The notes beneath the pieces were generated by a model. That model was not told the origin of the DNA and did not search any database. It was given only the letters and a program-made list of their open reading frames with translations. A stretch of DNA of 57,396 nucleotides, taken from positions 1 through 57,396 of the forward strand of contig JALHRQ010000018.1 of the NCBI GenBank assembly GCA_022841375.1, read 5' to 3'. This document shows positions 55,278 to 57,396 of the stretch, piece after piece. Position numbers and translations under genes: made by a program. Each line of letters opens with the position of its first letter. Position 1 is the stretch's first letter. Source of the stretch: Burkholderiales bacterium (GTDB taxonomy: Bacteria; Pseudomonadota; Gammaproteobacteria; Burkholderiales; SG8-41).

Positions 55278-55508
55278 CTACGCCCTCATTCCAAAAACCG
55301 TGAAATCGGGCTCCGTGGCCAGGCCGTGCGTCGGCTGCGGCGCTTCCGGTACCACACCGAAGCGGCGCTCGATGTAGGCGCTGGCCACCAGCACCTCGCC
55401 CAGTCCGTTGACCTCGTGCGGGATCTTCCGCTCAATGAGGTTGCGGATCTGCGCCGGCCGGTTTTTTTTGCCGGTCAGGCGACGGACTTCGGCGGTGGTC
55501 AGCCACAT
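55278..55508 (-). CDS. DUF4224 small DNA-binding-like protein (possible excisionase)
   Basis: 76 residues. MWLTTAEVRRLTGKKNRPAQIRNLIERKIPHEVNGLGEVLVASAYIE has the helix-turn-helix look of DUF4224, which is regularly encoded directly before phage integrases and is thought to act as excisionase or regulator. Its ATG overlaps the stop of the reverse transcriptase (TGATG at 55506-55510), physically coupling the retroelement and integrase modules. Confidence 0.75.
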   Translation of the reverse strand: MWLTTAEVRRLTGKKNRPAQIRNLIERKIPHEVNGLGEVLVASAYIERRFGVVPEAPQPTHGLATEPDFTVFGMRA

Positions 55509-56920
55509 CAGTGGCTTCCCCTGTAGGTCTTCGTCAATCGCGCATCAATGCACCGGCCACGCTTGCGCAGGATGTTGGCGATGCGCACGCGGTCGTGCTG
55601 GCTGTGGGTGGTCTGCCGGCACAGTCCGAAGTAGCTGTTGGCGGTGGCGAACAGGTCGGCGTCGTCGATGGTTTGCAGCCGGCGCAGGGCTTCGTCATAG
55701 GTGCGGCGGCGGAGCGTGGTGCGCCAGGGCTTGATGACCTGCCCGGCGAAGTCGATGCCGCGGTCGACGGGCTGCAGGATCGTCTTCGCGGGGTTGTGCT
55801 GGAGGTGCAGCCGTTCGGGCAGGAAGGCCTCGATCGCGCGGCGCCAGGCGGTGAGCTGCTGCGGTGATTCGTGGAGCAGCACGAAGTCATCGACATAGCG
55901 GATGTAGTGCTTGACGCGGAGGCGGTGTTTGATGAACTGATCCAGCGCGTCGAGGTGGACGTTGGCGAAGAACTGGCTGCTCAGGTTGCCGATCGGCAGG
56001 CCTTTGCCGGCCGGCGCTTCGGACAGGCGCTTGTGGAGCGGTACGCGGGCCATCAGCGCGGGCGTGCTCTGGTGCACGGCGCCGGGGCGCGGATCGTGCC
56101 ACAGGACCTGCAGCGCCAGATCCTGCAGCAGCGGGTCGCGGATGCGGGCGCGGAGCTGTTCGGCGAGGATGGCTTTATCGATGCTGACGAAGAAGTTGGC
56201 CAGGTCCATCTTGAGGTAGAACGCCGGCCGCGACCAGTTGTGGGTGACGTTGCGGACCTTGTGTTCGAGCCGACGCACCGCGTACAGGGTGCCGCGCCCC
56301 TTGATGCAGGCGCAGCTGTCGGCGATGAACGTGCGCTCGATGGCGGGCCCGATCGCGGCGTAGAGCAGGTGGTGAACAATCCGATCGCGGAACTCGGCTG
56401 CCCACACCTCGCGCGGCCGCGGCCGGGTGATGACGAAGCAGGTCGACGGGCCCGGCCGGTAGGTGCCGGCGGCGAGGTCGGTGTGGAGCGTGTAGAGATT
56501 CTGCTCCTGGTTGACCTCGAATGCGGTGGCCGATCGTTTTCTGCGTTTGGTTTGGCGGCAGGCGAGATAGGCTTCCACCCACTGCGCGAAAGAAAAGCCA
56601 GCGCGGCGGCCGGCGACGGTCTGATCTGCGGACGAGCACGACCTCGAACTCGTTGTCCTTGTGGTTGTTGTTCTGGTTGCCGTTTCTGAAGTTCTGACAC
56701 CAGGCATAAGCCTCGTTGCCGGCGTTCTGGGGCCTGTCGCACTATCTACGTCGCCACCGCGAAGGCCGGATGTTGCGCCGATCAGGGTGGTGACTGCGCC
56801 GGACGCACCGAACAGATCGAACTGCCCGGAGGTATCCGTTGCGCGCGTGACGGTGGCCGGTTTGGCCAGCGGTGCGACCAGATTAGAAAAGCGCTCGGAC
56901 ATGGCTGTCTTGACAGTCAT
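55508..56920 (-). CDS. DGR reverse transcriptase
   Basis: 470 residues if started at ATG 56920, which overlaps the avd stop (ATGA). The catalytic core (last ~360 residues) shows FRDRIVHHLLY, FYLKMDLANFFVSIDK with the first catalytic Asp, YVDDFVLLH with the other two, and LPIGNLSSQFFANVHLDALD. The SQ ending in place of the usual SP of group II intron enzymes is typical of retroelements that diversify genes. No endonuclease or maturase domain. The first ~140 residues of the open frame do not resemble the family and contain the template repeat in another reading. Starts compatible with the FSFAQWV beginning of the core are ATG 56707 (inside the template), 56902 or 56920; GTG 56578 would cut it. 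Confidence 0.92.
   Translation of the reverse strand: MTVKTAMSERFSNLVAPLAKPATVTRATDTSGQFDLFGASGAVTTLIGATSGLRGGDVDSATGPRTPATRLMPGVRTSETATRTTTTRTTSSRSCSSADQTVAGRRAGFSFAQWVEAYLACRQTKRRKRSATAFEVNQEQNLYTLHTDLAAGTYRPGPSTCFVITRPRPREVWAAEFRDRIVHHLLYAAIGPAIERTFIADSCACIKGRGTLYAVRRLEHKVRNVTHNWSRPAFYLKMDLANFFVSIDKAILAEQLRARIRDPLLQDLALQVLWHDPRPGAVHQSTPALMARVPLHKRLSEAPAGKGLPIGNLSSQFFANVHLDALDQFIKHRLRVKHYIRYVDDFVLLHESPQQLTAWRRAIEAFLPERLHLQHNPAKTILQPVDRGIDFAGQVIKPWRTTLRRRTYDEALRRLQTIDDADLFATANSYFGLCRQTTHSQHDRVRIANILRKRGRCIDARLTKTYRGSH
56625..56730 (-). repeat. DGR template repeat (TR)
   Basis: On the minus strand the segment is rich in AAC codons and, in the frame of the variable repeat, reads NAGNEAYAWCQNF, then RNGNQNNNHKDNEF, then EVVLVRR. 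Bases 56625-56678 align without gaps to 57343-57396 with seven differences, each a template adenine (sense strand). The distal limit is not fixed because the variable copy runs off the window; the sense frame is open back to a TAG near 56741. The core 31 bp at the 3' end are identical in both copies and probably contain the initiation site for mutagenic homing. Confidence 0.93.
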
Positions 56921-57291
56921 ATAAGCTGGCGCTGTGATCCGTCGCCAGCATGGTGCTTCCGCCAGCCGTTCGCCTGACGCCCCACGGATTGCGTGTGGGT
57001 GATCAGACGTGCATAGGCCGGGGTCTTGATGAACCGCTTGTCCCGGCACATGCGCACGACTGTCTCGACCGTGGCGAGCTTCTCCAACAGCTTCAGCAGA
57101 TGGGGCTCGCGGGATTCAGCCGGCGCCATATTGGCCGCGCGGATGTCGAGCTCCATTGCCAGGCAGTTGTCGAGGATCGTCCGGCCGAGCACCGGTTTGA
57201 CATCCCTCCGCATCTGCAAAACGACGTCAACGGCTTCGCCGGCGAGATCGAAGATGGCGCGGTAGATATCGGTTTCGGTGTGAAGTGCCAC
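56917..57291 (-). CDS. avd: DGR accessory variability determinant (Avd)
   Basis: 124 residues from GTG 57291, preceded by AAAGG. Small, all-helical, with basic surface residues (LLKLLEKLATVETVVRMCRDKRF), the size and pattern of Avd four-helix-bundle proteins, which form pentamers that bind the reverse transcriptase and template RNA. It lies between the target gene (36 bases upstream) and the reverse transcriptase, whose frame starts at its stop. Four-helix (23S rRNA intervening-sequence-type) proteins look similar; the context decides for Avd. Confidence 0.85.
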   Translation of the reverse strand: MALHTETDIYRAIFDLAGEAVDVVLQMRRDVKPVLGRTILDNCLAMELDIRAANMAPAESREPHLLKLLEKLATVETVVRMCRDKRFIKTPAYARLITHTQSVGRQANGWRKHHAGDGSQRQLI

Positions 57292-57327
57292 GCTGGTAAA
57301 ACCTTTAAAAATTATTGAATGATCGAA

Positions 57328-57396
57328 TTACCGAATCAGCACTCTGCGGACGAGCACGACCTCGAACTCGTTGCCCTTGGGGCCGTAGTTCTGGAG
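57328..57396 (-). CDS. 3' end of the DGR target gene (partial)
   Basis: Only the last 22 codons are inside the window; they end ...NEFEVVLVRRVLIR and stop at 57328-57330. Comparison with the template shows N-to-L, N-to-Y, N-to-G, H-to-P and D-to-G changes in the diversified positions, while NEFEVVLVRR is constant. By analogy with known DGR targets the C-terminal domain would be a C-type-lectin-like binding fold, but the rest of the gene must be read to name it. Confidence 0.85.
   Translation of the reverse strand, partial: LQNYGPKGNEFEVVLVRRVLIR
57343..57396 (-). repeat. DGR variable repeat (VR), truncated by window edge
   Basis: 47 of 54 bases identical to the template at 56625-56678. Differences opposite template positions 56656, 56662, 56665, 56666, 56669, 56677 and 56678: three A-to-G, two A-to-C, two A-to-T on the sense strand; none of the 35 non-adenine positions differs. 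Confidence 0.93.

Noticed and set aside
55871-56689. 272-codon plus-strand frame opposite the reverse transcriptase
   Set aside because: Antisense of RT with no recognisable motif; its open state follows from high GC at third positions.

Overview
The window looks like a chromosomal segment of a betaproteobacterium, probably Burkholderiales or a close relative. Evidence: moderately high GC, two Bug/TctC-type solute-binding proteins, the rimP-nusA-infB-rbfA-truB-rpsO-pnp order, a surE-pcm-nlpD block, an alaC-hom-thrC block and a DksA gene. Taxonomy is inferred from gene content only.

Layout. Bases 1-180 hold the 3' half of a tRNA-Pro gene (a probable scar or attachment site of an element lying to the left) and its terminator. 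Bases 216-5068 carry small-molecule metabolism: an enol-lactonase-like hydrolase, a nitrilase-family amidase, and a three-gene operon (RraA-like, CaiB/BaiF CoA-transferase, acyl-CoA dehydrogenase). Bases 5230-7569 are surE-pcm-nlpD. Bases 7606-11458 are a MoxR / DUF58 / transglutaminase operon, divergent from a 1257-residue multi-PAS histidine kinase. Bases 15320-20688 carry amino-acid and NAD synthesis (alaC, hom, thrC, nadC). An FMN-binding glutamate-synthase-like gene and clpB, with a heat-shock promoter, follow. Bases 25110-25694 are non-coding, palindrome-rich and end in a terminator. Next come an HD-GYP protein, an AttH-like/ABC export operon, two Bug-family binding proteins, a TauD-type dioxygenase, a PIN protein, a thioesterase, a four-domain rhodanese, a DEAD-box helicase, an HNH nuclease, a membrane protein with an internal repeat, PHP, YciO and trpS. 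lexA, with an SOS box on its own promoter, is divergent from the translation/RNA operon rimP through pnp (44655-53094). dksA, tRNA-Arg(TCT) and tRNA-His(GTG) close the core region.

From about 53943 to the right edge lies an integrated element next to the 3' end of tRNA-His. All of its genes are on the minus strand and overlap or nearly abut: target-gene 3' end, avd, reverse transcriptase, DUF4224, tyrosine integrase and a 70-residue protein. This is a diversity-generating retroelement (DGR). A template repeat (TR) at about 56625-56730 matches the variable repeat (VR) at the 3' end of a target gene cut off by the window edge. All seven mismatches in the 54 aligned bases fall at template adenines. 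The template lies inside the open reading frame of the reverse transcriptase, and that gene overlaps the integrase module. This is the most interesting system in the window.

A second unexplained pattern is an AT-rich motif of about 20 bp. It occupies four tail-to-tail gene gaps of almost identical size (35-37 bp) and recurs at several other places.
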